Shown here: one piece after another, positions 25,136 through 32,950 of the stretch | How the letters are laid out: the number at the start of each line of letters is the position of its first letter | Numbering within the stretch: position 1 is the first letter of the stretch | Source: Rhizobium leguminosarum bv. trifolii WSM1325 | GTDB taxonomy: Bacteria > Pseudomonadota > Alphaproteobacteria > Rhizobiales > Rhizobiaceae | Direction of reading: 5' to 3' | Length of the DNA: 64,000 nucleotides | Assembly (NCBI GenBank): GCA_000023185.1 | Contig: CP001622.1 | Span: 1,302,001 to 1,366,000 of the forward strand | Program-made: the position numbers and the translations under genes | Notes under the pieces: generated by a model | Told to the model about the DNA's origin: nothing | The model's input: the letters and a program-made list of their open reading frames with translations, nothing else | The model's database searches: none

Positions 25136-27334
25136 ATGACAATTTCATCGCGCAAGGCAGCGCTCGCTGCCGTGCTTCTCGCATCCGTCGCCTTTCCGGC
25201 CGCGGCCGAGCCGGTTTTCAACCGCATCGCTTCCTTCCCGGTCGCAGAGAACCTGCCTGTTGATAAGGACAAGCTTTCGGTGAGCTCCGCCGAGATCATC
25301 ACCGCGACCGAAGACGGCAACACGCTGATCTATAGCGACAGCCCGCTCGGCGCGATCGGCTTTATCGACATTACCGATGCCAAGGCCCCGAAGGCCGGCG
25401 GCGCGCTGATGATGGACGGCGAGCCGACATCGGTCACCTGGAGCGCCGGCAAGGCACTGGTTGCCGTCAACACCTCCGAAAGCAAGGCCAAGCCCTCGGG
25501 CCGTCTCGCGATCGTCGACGTGGCGACCAAGAAGATCGAAAACACCTGCGATCTCGGTGGTCAGCCGGATTCGATCGCCCTCAACAAGGACAAGACGCTA
25601 GGCACCATCGCAATCGAAAATGAACGCGACGAAGACATCAATGACGGCAAGATCCCGCAGATGCCGGCCGGCGATCTCGTCGTCTTCCAGGTCAAGAACG
25701 GCACCGTCGATTGCGGCACTATCAAGCACGTGACGCTGGCCGGGCTTACCGGCGTCGCCCCTGAAGATCCGGAGCCGGAATTCGTCGCCTTCAACAGCCT
25801 GAACGAGATTGCCCTGACGCTGCAGGAAAACAACGAGATCGTCATCATCGACGCCAACACGGCTGAAGTGAAGACGCATTTCTCCGCCGGCAGCGTCGAT
25901 CTCACCGGCATCGACACCAAGCGTGACGGCGCCCTGAAATTCTCGGGCGAAGCCAAGGGCGTGCCGCGCGAGCCCGATGCCGTGAAGTGGCTTGACGACA
26001 ACCGCCTCGTCGTCGCCAATGAAGGCGACTACCAGGGCGGCTCGCGCGGCTTCACCATTTTCGACAGGACGGGCAAGCTTCTCTACGAATCGGGCGCATC
26101 CTTCGAACGCGCCGTCGCCCATATCGGCCACTATCCGGAAAGCCGTTCGGGATCGAAGGGCGTCGAGCCGGAAGGCCTCGAAGCCGCCAAGTTCGGCGAC
26201 GACAAGTATTTCTTCCTGCTCGCCGAACGTGCCTCGGTCGTCGGCGTCTATAAGGATACCGGCGCCGATCCCGAACTCGTCCAGCTGCTGCCATCAGGCA
26301 TTTCGCCGGAAGGCGCGATCGCCATTCCCGCCCGCAATCTTCTTGCGACCGCCAACGAGCTCGATCTCGGCAAGGACGGCGGCACGCGCTCGCATGTGAT
26401 GATCTACGAGCGTTCGGAAGGCGAGAAGGCCTATCCGCAGATCGTCTCCGCCGAGAAGGATGGCAATCCGATCGGCTTTGCTGCCCTTTCGGGTCTCGCC
26501 GCCGTTCCGGGCAAGCCAGGCATGCTCTACGCCGTCAGCGACAGCGTTCTGGGCTCGCAGCCGACGATCTACACGATCGACGCCAGCAAGAAGCCGGCCG
26601 TCATCACCGACGCCCTCGTCGTCAAGCGTGACGGTGCCCCGGCTCAGAAGCTCGACATCGAAGGCATCGCGGCTGCCGCCGATGGCTCCTTCTGGCTCGC
26701 CTCGGAAGGCTACAGCGAGCGTCTCGTCCCGCACGCCCTCTACAACGTCAATGCCAAGGGCGACATCAAGGCCGAGATCGCGCTGCCGAAGGAGCTCGTC
26801 GCCAACGAAATCCGCTACGGCTTCGAAGGCGTGGCCATTGTCGGCACCGGCGACGACACCACGCTTTGGATGGCGGTCCAGCGCGAGTGGAGCGACGACG
26901 AGAAGGGCTTCGTCAAGCTCGTCTCCTACAATCCGAAGAAGAAGGAATGGGGTGCCGTTCGCTATCCGCTCGACAAGACGGAAAGCGGCTGGGTCGGTCT
27001 GTCGGAAATTTCGGCCGAGGGCGACAGCGTCTACATCATCGAGCGCGACAACCTCGTCGGCGATGCCGCCAGGCTGAAGAAGCTCTACAAGGTCGCGATA
27101 TCAGAGCTGAAGCCCGCCAAGCTCGGCGGTGAGCTGCCGGTCGTCAAGAAGACCGAAGCCCACGACTTCCTCGGCGAGCTGAAGTCTGCCACCAACGGCT
27201 ATGTGTTGGACAAGCTCGAAGGCTTCACCTTCGACGCATCGGGCAAGCCCTACGCGGTCACCGACAATGACGGCGTCAGCGACTCCTCCGGCGAGACCCT
27301 GTTCTTCCCGGTCGACCTGGTCGGCACGAACTGA
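25136..27334 (+). CDS. Exported phytase-like / esterase-like beta-propeller protein
   Basis: The product is 732 residues. Residues 1-24 are a signal peptide (AALAAVLLASVAFPAAA) cleaved before EPVFN. The mature protein reads as beta-propeller repeats (LAIVDVATKKIENTCDLGG, NNEIVIIDANTAEV) followed by a C-terminal esterase-like-activity-of-phytase region (LDIEGIAAAADGSFWLASEG; GFEGVAIVGTGDDTTLWMAV; LDKLEGFTFDASG). Acidic clusters could bind calcium. The perfect PhoB box upstream argues for release of phosphate from organic esters or phosphodiesters in the periplasm; substrate is not shown. GGGGGA precedes the ATG at 25136. It is longer than most single-domain phytase-like proteins. Confidence 0.85.
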   Translation: MTISSRKAALAAVLLASVAFPAAAEPVFNRIASFPVAENLPVDKDKLSVSSAEIITATEDGNTLIYSDSPLGAIGFIDITDAKAPKAGGALMMDGEPTSVTWSAGKALVAVNTSESKAKPSGRLAIVDVATKKIENTCDLGGQPDSIALNKDKTLGTIAIENERDEDINDGKIPQMPAGDLVVFQVKNGTVDCGTIKHVTLAGLTGVAPEDPEPEFVAFNSLNEIALTLQENNEIVIIDANTAEVKTHFSAGSVDLTGIDTKRDGALKFSGEAKGVPREPDAVKWLDDNRLVVANEGDYQGGSRGFTIFDRTGKLLYESGASFERAVAHIGHYPESRSGSKGVEPEGLEAAKFGDDKYFFLLAERASVVGVYKDTGADPELVQLLPSGISPEGAIAIPARNLLATANELDLGKDGGTRSHVMIYERSEGEKAYPQIVSAEKDGNPIGFAALSGLAAVPGKPGMLYAVSDSVLGSQPTIYTIDASKKPAVITDALVVKRDGAPAQKLDIEGIAAAADGSFWLASEGYSERLVPHALYNVNAKGDIKAEIALPKELVANEIRYGFEGVAIVGTGDDTTLWMAVQREWSDDEKGFVKLVSYNPKKKEWGAVRYPLDKTESGWVGLSEISAEGDSVYIIERDNLVGDAARLKKLYKVAISELKPAKLGGELPVVKKTEAHDFLGELKSATNGYVLDKLEGFTFDASGKPYAVTDNDGVSDSSGETLFFPVDLVGTN

Positions 27335-27357
27335 GCTTCTGACGGTTCCACCACATG

Positions 27358-27388
27358 AAAATGGCCGGGTAAAACCCGGCCATTTTTT
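27358..27388. terminator. Bidirectional terminator between convergent genes
   Basis: ATGGCCGGGT/ACCCGGCCAT (27361-27370 with 27374-27383), loop AAA, with A-run on the left and T-run on the right, so it can end both the phytase-like gene and the convergent aldo/keto reductase gene. Confidence 0.92.
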
Positions 27389-27408
27389 CGTTTCGGAGTA
27401 TTGGATTC

Positions 27409-28395
27409 CTACCAGCGCTGATGCACATGCGGCGCGATCAGCCGCTCGTAGATCTCGCGCGTTGCGGCCATGACATCGGCCGAAAGCGGCGCAAGGTCGG
27501 CGGCGGCCGCGTTGGCCTTGGCCTGCTCGGCATTGCGGGCGCCGGGGATGACGACGGTGACGGCGTCGCTCATCAGGATCCAGCGGAGCGCGAAGGCAGC
27601 CATGGTCGCGCCCTCGGGCACCAGCTTGCGCACCTCTTCCACCGCCTGCAGGCCGACCTCGAAGGGAACGCCGGCAAAGGTCTCGCCGACATCGAAGGCT
27701 TCGCCGTTGCGGTTGAAATTGCGGTGGTCGTCGCTGGCAAAATGTGTGTCCCGGGTGATCTTGCCGGAGAGAAGACCGCTTGCGAGCGGCACACGGGCGA
27801 TGATCGCCACATTGCTGCGGCGTGCTTCCTGGAAGAACAGATGGTCGGGGCGCTGGCGGAAGATGTTGTAGATGATCTGGATGCTGACGACGCCGGGATA
27901 TTCGATTGCCTTCAGCCCGTCTTCGACCTTTTCGACGCTGACGCCGTAACCCTTGATCTTGCCGGCCTTCTGCAGCGCGTTCAGGCCCTCGAAGATCTCC
28001 GGCCGGTAAAGCGCGTCGCGCGGCGGGCAGTGGAGCTGCACGAGGTCGAGGCTGTCGACGGCAAGATTCGTCAGGCTGCGGTCGATAAAGCCTTCGAGAT
28101 TAGCCTTTGTGTAGCCTTCGGCGACATGCGGGTTGAGGCGGCGGCCGACCTTGGTGGCGACCATCGGCCGTTCACCGCCACGCGTCTTCAGCACGTCGGC
28201 GATGATCTTTTCCGAGCGGCCGTCGCCATAGACATCGGCCGTATCGATGAATGTCATGCCGGCATCGAGCGCGGCATTCAACGCCGCGCGTCCGTCCGCC
28301 TCGCTGATATCGCCCCAGGAGCCGCCGATCTGCCAGGCCCCGAAGCCGACATTGGTGACGGTGAAAGGCATGCGGCCAAAAGCATGGTGTTTCAT
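27409..28395 (-). CDS. Aldo/keto reductase
   Basis: The product is 328 residues with the AKR (beta/alpha)8 fold. The catalytic tetrad is visible: D51 and Y56 in [15 protein letters not shown]82 in MVATKVGRR and H122 in DLVQLHCPP. The C-terminal NADPH-binding segment is [19 protein letters not shown]. It reduces aldehydes or ketones with NADPH in the cytoplasm; the sequence is closest in feel to the YghZ/YhdN-type oxidoreductases, substrate unknown. A purine-rich AGGGAGGAT lies before the ATG. It converges on the phytase-like gene. Confidence 0.92.
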   Translation of the reverse strand: MKHHAFGRMPFTVTNVGFGAWQIGGSWGDISEADGRAALNAALDAGMTFIDTADVYGDGRSEKIIADVLKTRGGERPMVATKVGRRLNPHVAEGYTKANLEGFIDRSLTNLAVDSLDLVQLHCPPRDALYRPEIFEGLNALQKAGKIKGYGVSVEKVEDGLKAIEYPGVVSIQIIYNIFRQRPDHLFFQEARRSNVAIIARVPLASGLLSGKITRDTHFASDDHRNFNRNGEAFDVGETFAGVPFEVGLQAVEEVRKLVPEGATMAAFALRWILMSDAVTVVIPGARNAEQAKANAAAADLAPLSADVMAATREIYERLIAPHVHQRW

Positions 28396-28412
28396 GAAAA
28401 ATCCTCCCTACA

Positions 28413-28482
28413 GCATGTCGCCCGGAAGTGTGTGGGGACAACGACATGCATAAAAACAAAGAGCCAAAGCGCGTCGGATGAT
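28413..28482 (+). repeat. Rhizobial intergenic palindromic repeat, copy 2
   Basis: GCATGTCG (28413-28420) and CGACATGC (28442-28449) are perfect arms around CCCGGAAGTGTGTGGGGACAA; an AAAACAAAGAGCCAAAGCGC tail follows. The first 20 bases match copy 1 at 18063 with one difference. It lies in the divergent gap between the aldo/keto reductase and cupin genes. Confidence 0.7.
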
Positions 28483-28632
28483 TCAAGCAAGATGCGACGC
28501 ACTGATGAAAGACAATGGCACTATCAGCCGGGTGACTTTGCGGCAATTGTCGATCCGGCTTTGATTGGTCGCCTCGATGAAATAACGTCGCGATATAAGG
28601 CTTCAACCGCAATGGATGGAAAAGGACAGATC

Positions 28633-29034
28633 ATGGAGATCAAACCCGCCGGCTCTCGCCCCTCGACGAAGCCACCGGCCGATTATTTCACCGGCGCCGT
28701 TCGCCAGGATCCGCTGATGGAAACGCCGGCGCCGGCACGGGCGAGGGCGGTCTCCGTCACCTTCGAACCCGGCGCCCGCACGGCCTGGCATACGCACCCG
28801 CTCGGCCAGACGCTGATCGTGACATCAGGCAAGGGCCTCGCCCAGAGTTGGGGTGGGGACATCCGCGAGATCCGCGCCGGCGATACCGTCTGGTTCGCGC
28901 CGGGCGAAAAACACTGGCACGGTGCTGCCCCGGATACGGCGATGACGCATATCGCCATCCATGAAGCGCTGGACGGCAGCCACGTCGACTGGATGGAAAA
29001 GGTCAGCGACGAGCAATATTCCGGTAAAATTTGA
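28633..29034 (+). CDS. Cupin-domain protein
   Basis: The product is 133 residues with one cupin barrel. The metal-binding motif 1 is [17 protein letters not shown] (HxH, with the more distal residue Q), and motif 2 [15 protein letters not shown] supplies the later His. This pattern resembles the YhhW/carboxymuconolactone-decarboxylase-associated and hydroxynitrile-lyase-like cupins. AAGGACAG lies 7 bases before the ATG at 28633. An earlier in-frame ATG at 28612 is possible. It is divergent from the aldo/keto reductase and may act on related carbonyl compounds (inference). Confidence 0.85.
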   Translation: MEIKPAGSRPSTKPPADYFTGAVRQDPLMETPAPARARAVSVTFEPGARTAWHTHPLGQTLIVTSGKGLAQSWGGDIREIRAGDTVWFAPGEKHWHGAAPDTAMTHIAIHEALDGSHVDWMEKVSDEQYSGKI

Positions 29035-29039
29035 GCTGA

Positions 29040-29645
29040 TCAGAGTCGCTTCAGGCAATAGGAAAAATGCGCGTGCGATTCGACCGTCAGGAACTCGAAT
29101 TGCCAGCCGTAATCCTTGCAGAACTTGGTGACCGCCTCGACGACGCCGTAGACGATCGGCTTGACCGTATTGCCGGTGCAGAAATCATGCCCGGCAATGC
29201 GCCCCGTCCGCTTCACTTTCTTTTCGCAGAGCAGCAGTTCCTGCCAGGTGAGCTCGAAGGAATGATCGGTATCGATATAGGCCCAGTCGAGGAAATCGTC
29301 CTCGAATTCGGCAAGCTTTTCGAGTGAGGTCCCTTGCATCAGGTGCAGCCGGCCGGCCTCGATCTCGGCCGCGAAATTCGTGTGGATCGAGTCGAGCCCG
29401 GAGCTGTAGCGATCCATCGACCAGGGATCGATGAGGTAGAGTTGCGCCGGGCGGTTCTTTTCCAGGATCTCCGCCGTATATTCGCCGAAGGCTGCTCCCA
29501 CCTCGACGCCGATGCCGCCGTTCGGAATCCGATAGAGCAGCTCGCCGCGATCCGGCAGCAGACGGGCATTTTCCATGTGGTGGGCGCTGAGCGGGGTGCG
29601 CGGCATGCTCGCCCGGAGCGCCTGCCTTTCTTCACGTGTCTTCAT
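29040..29645 (-). CDS. Class I SAM-dependent methyltransferase (Methyltransf_24 type)
   Basis: The product is 201 residues. Motif I reads GGIGVEVGAAFGEYTAEIL, the acidic strand-2 residue is in LYLIDPWSMD, and DFLDWAYIDTDHSFELTWQE is the motif II/III region; HDF follows in GRIAGHDFCTG. These place it in the Rossmann-fold methyltransferase family 24, whose members methylate sugars, small molecules or lipids. The ATG at 29645 precedes MKTREERQAL; a longer frame to 30128 overlaps the next gene. A PhoB box 77 bases upstream suggests phosphate-starvation induction. It ends 5 bases from the convergent cupin gene. Confidence 0.85.
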   Translation of the reverse strand: MKTREERQALRASMPRTPLSAHHMENARLLPDRGELLYRIPNGGIGVEVGAAFGEYTAEILEKNRPAQLYLIDPWSMDRYSSGLDSIHTNFAAEIEAGRLHLMQGTSLEKLAEFEDDFLDWAYIDTDHSFELTWQELLLCEKKVKRTGRIAGHDFCTGNTVKPIVYGVVEAVTKFCKDYGWQFEFLTVESHAHFSYCLKRL

Positions 29646-29721
29646 CTCTGATCTCGGGATTGCGGGCGACTGACGGCGGCCCTGATGCGGTTTGACGGGA
29701 AGGTAGGAGCAGCCGGCACCG

Positions 29722-29739
29722 ATGACAACCGCATGACAG
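29722..29739 (-). promoter_or_regulatory. PhoB box upstream of the methyltransferase
   Basis: On the minus strand CTGTCAT-GCGG-TTGTCAT matches the PhoB consensus at 13 of 14 positions. It is 77 bases upstream of the methyltransferase start and 75 bases upstream of the divergent gene at 29814; the orientation favours the methyltransferase. Confidence 0.7.
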
Positions 29740-29813
29740 GAATTTGCTTCTTTCGAACAAACCGCTAAGTTCCATCTGTGAACTGACGAAAAAGCCTCGG
29801 GAGGAGCGATTTC

Positions 29814-30167
29814 ATGAAACGCATGTGGCCTGAAGAATTCAACGCCATCATCAGCGGAGCTGAGGAGGTGATGTTGGAAACACCAGCCGAGGCCGGCGAA
29901 GCGCCGCTGCAGCGCAAGGCGCTGAAGGCGCGAATCACCATGCAGGATTACGAGCGGATCTGGCCGCTCGCCGAAATGCGCTTCCGGCTTGGCGAAAGAG
30001 ATGGCAAGGCCGTCACGCTGATCACCACCAATCCCCATTACCACGCCTGGCACCCGAAGGACGGCGGCAGCGTCGATTCCGTGTCGGACAGCGGCCGCCA
30101 TTACAAGACGGATTATCTCGTCGTGCACTTCCTGCTCGATGACGTGAAGGAAACATCCCCCGCTTGA
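29814..30167 (+). CDS. Conserved hypothetical protein
   Basis: The product is 117 residues, cytoplasmic by composition, with no signal peptide or membrane helix. The middle contains KALKARITMQDYERIWPLAE, and the C-terminal half FRLGERDGKAVTLITTNPHYHAWHP looks like a short beta-rich fold. I do not recognise a named family. GGGAGGAG lies 8 bases before the ATG. An inverted repeat GTTC-N7-GAAC (29769-29783) and a PhoB box lie upstream in the gap shared with the divergent methyltransferase gene. Confidence 0.7.
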   Translation: MKRMWPEEFNAIISGAEEVMLETPAEAGEAPLQRKALKARITMQDYERIWPLAEMRFRLGERDGKAVTLITTNPHYHAWHPKDGGSVDSVSDSGRHYKTDYLVVHFLLDDVKETSPA

Positions 30168-30297
30168 TGTTGCTCAGATCCGGTGCCGGCCACGGCACCG
30201 GTCTTCTGTTGACGCCGAGTTGATCCCGCCGCTGATGACAACGGCGGCGATATCGCTAAGTTTGGCGAACCATATCCTTACGAAATTGGAGGTTCCC

Positions 30298-30846
30298 GTG
30301 ACGGGCAATGTGCTGGATATCCCGGTCAAGACTGTGGATGGTCGTGAGACCGCGCTCAACGAATACAAGGGCAGAGTGCTCTTGGTCGTCAATGTCGCCT
30401 CGAAATGTGGGCTGACCGTCCAATATGAGGGGTTGGAAAAACTCTATGGGGAAAAGCGCGAGCGCGGCTTTGTCATCGCTGCCTTTCCCGCCAATGACTT
30501 CAAGGGCCAGGAGCCCGGCACCGACGCCGAGATCCTCGATTTCTGCACCAGCACCTACGACGTCACCTTCCCGATCTTCTCGAAGATCTCGGTCAAGGGC
30601 GAGGCCCAGCACCCGCTTTACCGGCAACTGACCAAGTCGGGCGTGAAGACGACGGGTGACGGACCAATGCGCGAACGCTTGAAATCCCATGGGCTGACCG
30701 GCGGAGATGAGGAAGACATCCTCTGGAACTTCGAAAAATTCCTGATCGGCCGCGACGGCAAAGTCGCCGCCCGATTCGCGCCGGATGTGACGGCGGATGA
30801 TTCGCGGCTGGTTTCCGCTGTGGATAAAGAACTCGCGAAGGCATGA
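30298..30846 (+). CDS. Glutathione peroxidase-family protein
   Basis: The product is 182 residues from a GTG start at 30298, with GGAGG 5 bases upstream. The peroxidatic residue is a Cys (not selenocysteine) in NVASKCGLTVQYEGL; the partner Gln is in FPANDFKGQEPGTDAEIL and the Trp in ILWNFEKFLIGRDG. Bacterial Cys-type enzymes of this family usually use thioredoxin rather than glutathione. It detoxifies peroxides in the cytoplasm. The earlier in-frame start at 30220 lies upstream of the ribosome site and is unlikely. Confidence 0.92.
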   Translation: MTGNVLDIPVKTVDGRETALNEYKGRVLLVVNVASKCGLTVQYEGLEKLYGEKRERGFVIAAFPANDFKGQEPGTDAEILDFCTSTYDVTFPIFSKISVKGEAQHPLYRQLTKSGVKTTGDGPMRERLKSHGLTGGDEEDILWNFEKFLIGRDGKVAARFAPDVTADDSRLVSAVDKELAKA

Positions 30847-30892
30847 ATGGAGGGCGATGAGCACCCACCGGACAGCGGGATGCTCATCGCCC

Positions 30893-30946
30893 CGATCACG
30901 CTCTCACATCTCAGTCGGAGAAAACGAGAAAGCGCATCCGGCGCCG
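30893..30946 (-). repeat. Diverged 54-bp repeat, copy A (encodes an orphan protein tail)
   Basis: 46 of 54 bases match copy B at 31477-31530. In copy B this DNA encodes the last residues of the 132-residue exported protein (GARCAFSFSLTQM-stop). In copy A the same frame reads GAGCAFSFSPTEM-stop (stop at 30904-30906). Confidence 0.8.
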
Positions 30947-30957
30947 TTCCAAGATCC
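30904..30957 (-). pseudogene. Remnant tail of a paralogue of the 132-residue exported protein
   Basis: Directly after the TGA of the 70-residue exported protein (30958-30960), and in the same frame, 17 further codons run to a second TGA at 30904. They end GAGCAFSFSPTEM, clearly related to the C-terminus of the 132-residue exported protein 530 bases away. The most likely reading is that an ancestral gene decayed or was replaced, leaving only its tail. Read-through of one UGA would give an 88-residue product with that tail. Confidence 0.55.
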
Positions 30958-31170
30958 TCAGATCCCAAGCACGGTCACAAGCGGGGGCGTAAAGTCCTTG
31001 AAGCCCACTCTCGGCCAGTCACACCTCTTGTCGAATTTCGTCTTTGGTTCGTGGCGCTGACATTGCGGATTCGTCTTGAATGCATATCCGGGCAGGGTGA
31101 CGTATGTGGCGCTTGGCGCGCCAAGGGCAATCGCGATGCACAGCATCAATGCGGAGCGCAGGGTCCTCAT
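30958..31170 (-). CDS. Small exported protein of unknown function (70 aa)
   Basis: The protein begins MRTLRSALMLCIAIALGAPS, a basic start plus hydrophobic core typical of a signal peptide, with cleavage probably near residue 21. The mature part is ~50 residues with two cysteines (NPQCQRH and DKRCDWP) that could form a disulfide, and ends VTVLGI. GGAGGTG lies 5 bases before the ATG at 31170, an excellent ribosome site; this decides the start over a longer frame from 31254. The family is unknown. It lies just upstream of a decayed copy of the next exported-protein gene's tail. Confidence 0.72.
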   Translation of the reverse strand: MRTLRSALMLCIAIALGAPSATYVTLPGYAFKTNPQCQRHEPKTKFDKRCDWPRVGFKDFTPPLVTVLGI

Positions 31171-31487
31171 GGCACACCTCCAGGCGTGATGAACCTTCAA
31201 GCGCGGAGACTTTCCGGGCCGCGAATATTCCCACTTTTGCCGGCCCCTATCCATTCGCCCAATAGGAGGTGGCGCGGCGGCCGGGAGTAGTCCGTTTTGG
31301 TAGAGCGCTGGCTTTTCAGGCGGCGGGCCGCATCTGAACTTGCCGGCGTGACGCCTTGCTGCGCTGGAACGTGTTGCCGAACGCTGCCTCGAATTCGTGG
31401 TCGACAGTCTCTGCAGATGTAGGTGAACGTGTGGGAGCCAACCCTGTCGCGAGGCCTCGTAGGAGGCGACGCATAGCGATCACGATG
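31171..31487. other. Gene-free gap with repeat copy B at its right edge
   Basis: About 317 bases between the two small exported-protein genes. It contains a tRNA-D-arm-like string (31298-31319) that does not fold as a tRNA, and the start of repeat copy B (31477-31530). I see no supported gene. Confidence 0.5.
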
Positions 31488-31530
31488 TCACATCTGCGTC
31501 AGAGAAAATGAGAAGGCGCATCGGGCGCCG
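31477..31530 (-). repeat. 54-bp repeat, copy B (3' end of the 132-residue gene)
   Basis: Partner of copy A at 30893-30946, 85% identical by direct reading. It covers the last 14 codons of the 132-residue exported protein and 11 bases beyond. Confidence 0.8.
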
Positions 31531-31886
31531 CTCATAAATGAAACGCGGTTTTGGAAAAACGAAAACGTATATTCATCGCCGCTTTGACCGCTGTCTTTGA
31601 AAGACGCGGGGAATCGGCTGATTGTGCTTAAGACGCCGCGCTGGCTGGTTTTCTTGATTTCCAGGCTGCAGGCTGAATTGTCGGCATCGACCGAAAAATT
31701 AATCGGCAGATCTGACGGCATTCTCAGGAGATAGGTCCTGGCTTCACGCGCCGGGGTTTCTCCCGAGGTCGTGATCGTCTGGTTTGCGGCAGACAGGAAA
31801 ACCTCTAGCGCCGGCTCTCTGGCAATGCACGGTGGCGCAGCCACGCTGGCGAGAAGCAGCGCAGAGATGATCGCAACGGTTTTCAT
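31488..31886 (-). CDS. Small exported protein of unknown function (132 aa)
   Basis: The product is 132 residues. MKTVAIISALLLASVAAPP then CIAREPALEV forms a signal peptide with cleavage near residue 22 (CIA/RE). The mature part is beta-rich in composition, with two cysteines (NSACSLEIK and GARCAFSFS), and ends SFSLTQM. AGGAG lies 7 bases before the ATG. I do not recognise a family. Its 3' end is duplicated 530 bases away (copy A), so it belongs to a small local family of which one member has decayed. Confidence 0.78.
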   Translation of the reverse strand: MKTVAIISALLLASVAAPPCIAREPALEVFLSAANQTITTSGETPAREARTYLLRMPSDLPINFSVDADNSACSLEIKKTSQRGVLSTISRFPASFKDSGQSGDEYTFSFFQNRVSFMSGARCAFSFSLTQM

Positions 31887-31987
31887 GAGGTGTCTCCTGA
31901 CGAAACACCTTGCGCAGATCGTGACCGGATTAGCGAGCTAATTCGGGAGCCTAAGTCTGATGAACAAGCAGCAGGAAGGTTTGGAAA

Positions 31988-32063
31988 TGGTGGGCGATGA
32001 CGGACTCGAACCGCCGACATCCTCGGTGTAAACGAGGCGCTCTACCAACTGAGCTAATCGCCC
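31988..32063 (-). tRNA. tRNA-Val (anticodon TAC)
   Basis: The minus strand gives a complete cloverleaf: acceptor GGGCGAT, D-arm AGCTCAGTTGGTAGAGC, anticodon stem-loop CCTCG-TTTACAC-CGAGG with anticodon TAC, T-arm GGTTCGAGTCC, acceptor return ATCGCCC, and an encoded A-CCA (CCA = 31990-31988). Confidence 0.97.
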
Positions 32064-32370
32064 ATCGCAAACGAAGCCGGATCGGCCTGCCGCGTTGGTG
32101 GCCGTGATCTATGCGGATCGCGGCAAAACCGCAAGAGTGTTTGTGAAGATTTTCTGATTTTTTTTGGTGGTGTCCCGCGTCTTGCAATGCCGCTCAGGTT
32201 CGGCTCGGCTGTGGAAAAGTGAGGGGAGGGTGGCGAGCATCTTCGTTTCGAAGGCGCTGCGTCTGCGCCTGAGCATCGCTGCAGAAGACGGAAGTGCCGG
32301 CTTTTGTTCGTCTGGCACCCAACCCGCCGAAACAATTCGCGAACTGTCATGGTTTTGTCTCCAAACCTGC

Positions 32371-32399
32371 TTGACACTAAAAGGCGAACCCCGTAGTTA
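32371..32399 (+). promoter_or_regulatory. Sigma70 promoter of the tRNA-Asp genes
   Basis: TTGACA (32371-32376), 17 bases, TAGTTA (32394-32399), about 60 bases upstream of the first tRNA-Asp. The rest of the 403-base gap 32064-32466 shows no supported gene. Confidence 0.65.
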
Positions 32400-32466
32400 G
32401 CCGCTCATCGAAACGGGCAGCCGTTTTGGAGGGGTGCGAAGGCATCCGGACTGCTTGAAATGAATT

Positions 32467-32543
32467 GCGGGTGTAGCTCAGTTGGTTAGAGTGCCGGCCT
32501 GTCACGCCGGAGGTCGCGGGTTCGAGCCCCGTCACTCGCGCCA
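32467..32543 (+). tRNA. tRNA-Asp (anticodon GTC), copy 1
   Basis: 77 bases, complete cloverleaf: GCGGGTG acceptor, D-arm with GTTGGTTAGAG, anticodon arm CCGGC-CTGTCAC-GCCGG with anticodon GTC, T-arm GGGTTCGAGCCCC, and encoded CCA (32541-32543). Confidence 0.98.
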
Positions 32544-32627
32544 TTTCAAGTCTTGTAAAACGCAAATGCGATTTGTCGTTTGTCCGGTTGTCTTTATCCT
32601 CGCGGCCGCAAAATGGCCGATCAATGC

Positions 32628-32704
32628 GCGGGTGTAGCTCAGTCGGTTAGAGTGCCGGCCTGTCACGCCGGAGGTCGCGGGTTCGAGCCCCGTCACTCGC
32701 GCCA
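32628..32704 (+). tRNA. tRNA-Asp (anticodon GTC), copy 2
   Basis: 77 bases, identical to copy 1 except one base in the D-loop (GTCGG versus GTTGG), with encoded CCA (32702-32704). It lies 84 bases after copy 1 in tandem and is probably co-transcribed. Confidence 0.98.
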
Positions 32705-32950
32705 TTTCTTCCGAAAGCCATGCAGTTTCCAATGGTCAGGCATGCAGGTTCAAACGGCTTGCACGGATTTGTCGCGACATCGTTGCATCTGCTTGATAAT
32801 GTCCGCGCGACACGCGTCGAATTGCCTCTGTAAAAGTCTTGCGCCGGGGCCTCGGCTGCGCTAACCACGGCTTGTTGCAACGCACGTTCGCTTGCCGGGC
32901 ATTTGCCCAAATGCGCCGCCTGGCGTCACCGGCAAGCAGGGATGAACATG

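Noticed and set aside
31298..31319. String resembling a tRNA D-arm and anticodon loop
   Set aside because: The stem positions do not pair, and no acceptor or T-arm is present, so it is at best a chance match or an old fragment.
32346..32363. CTGTCAT half-site resembling a PhoB box before the tRNA-Asp genes
   Set aside because: The second half-site matches only about 4 of 7 positions, and a normal sigma70 promoter already explains the tRNA genes.
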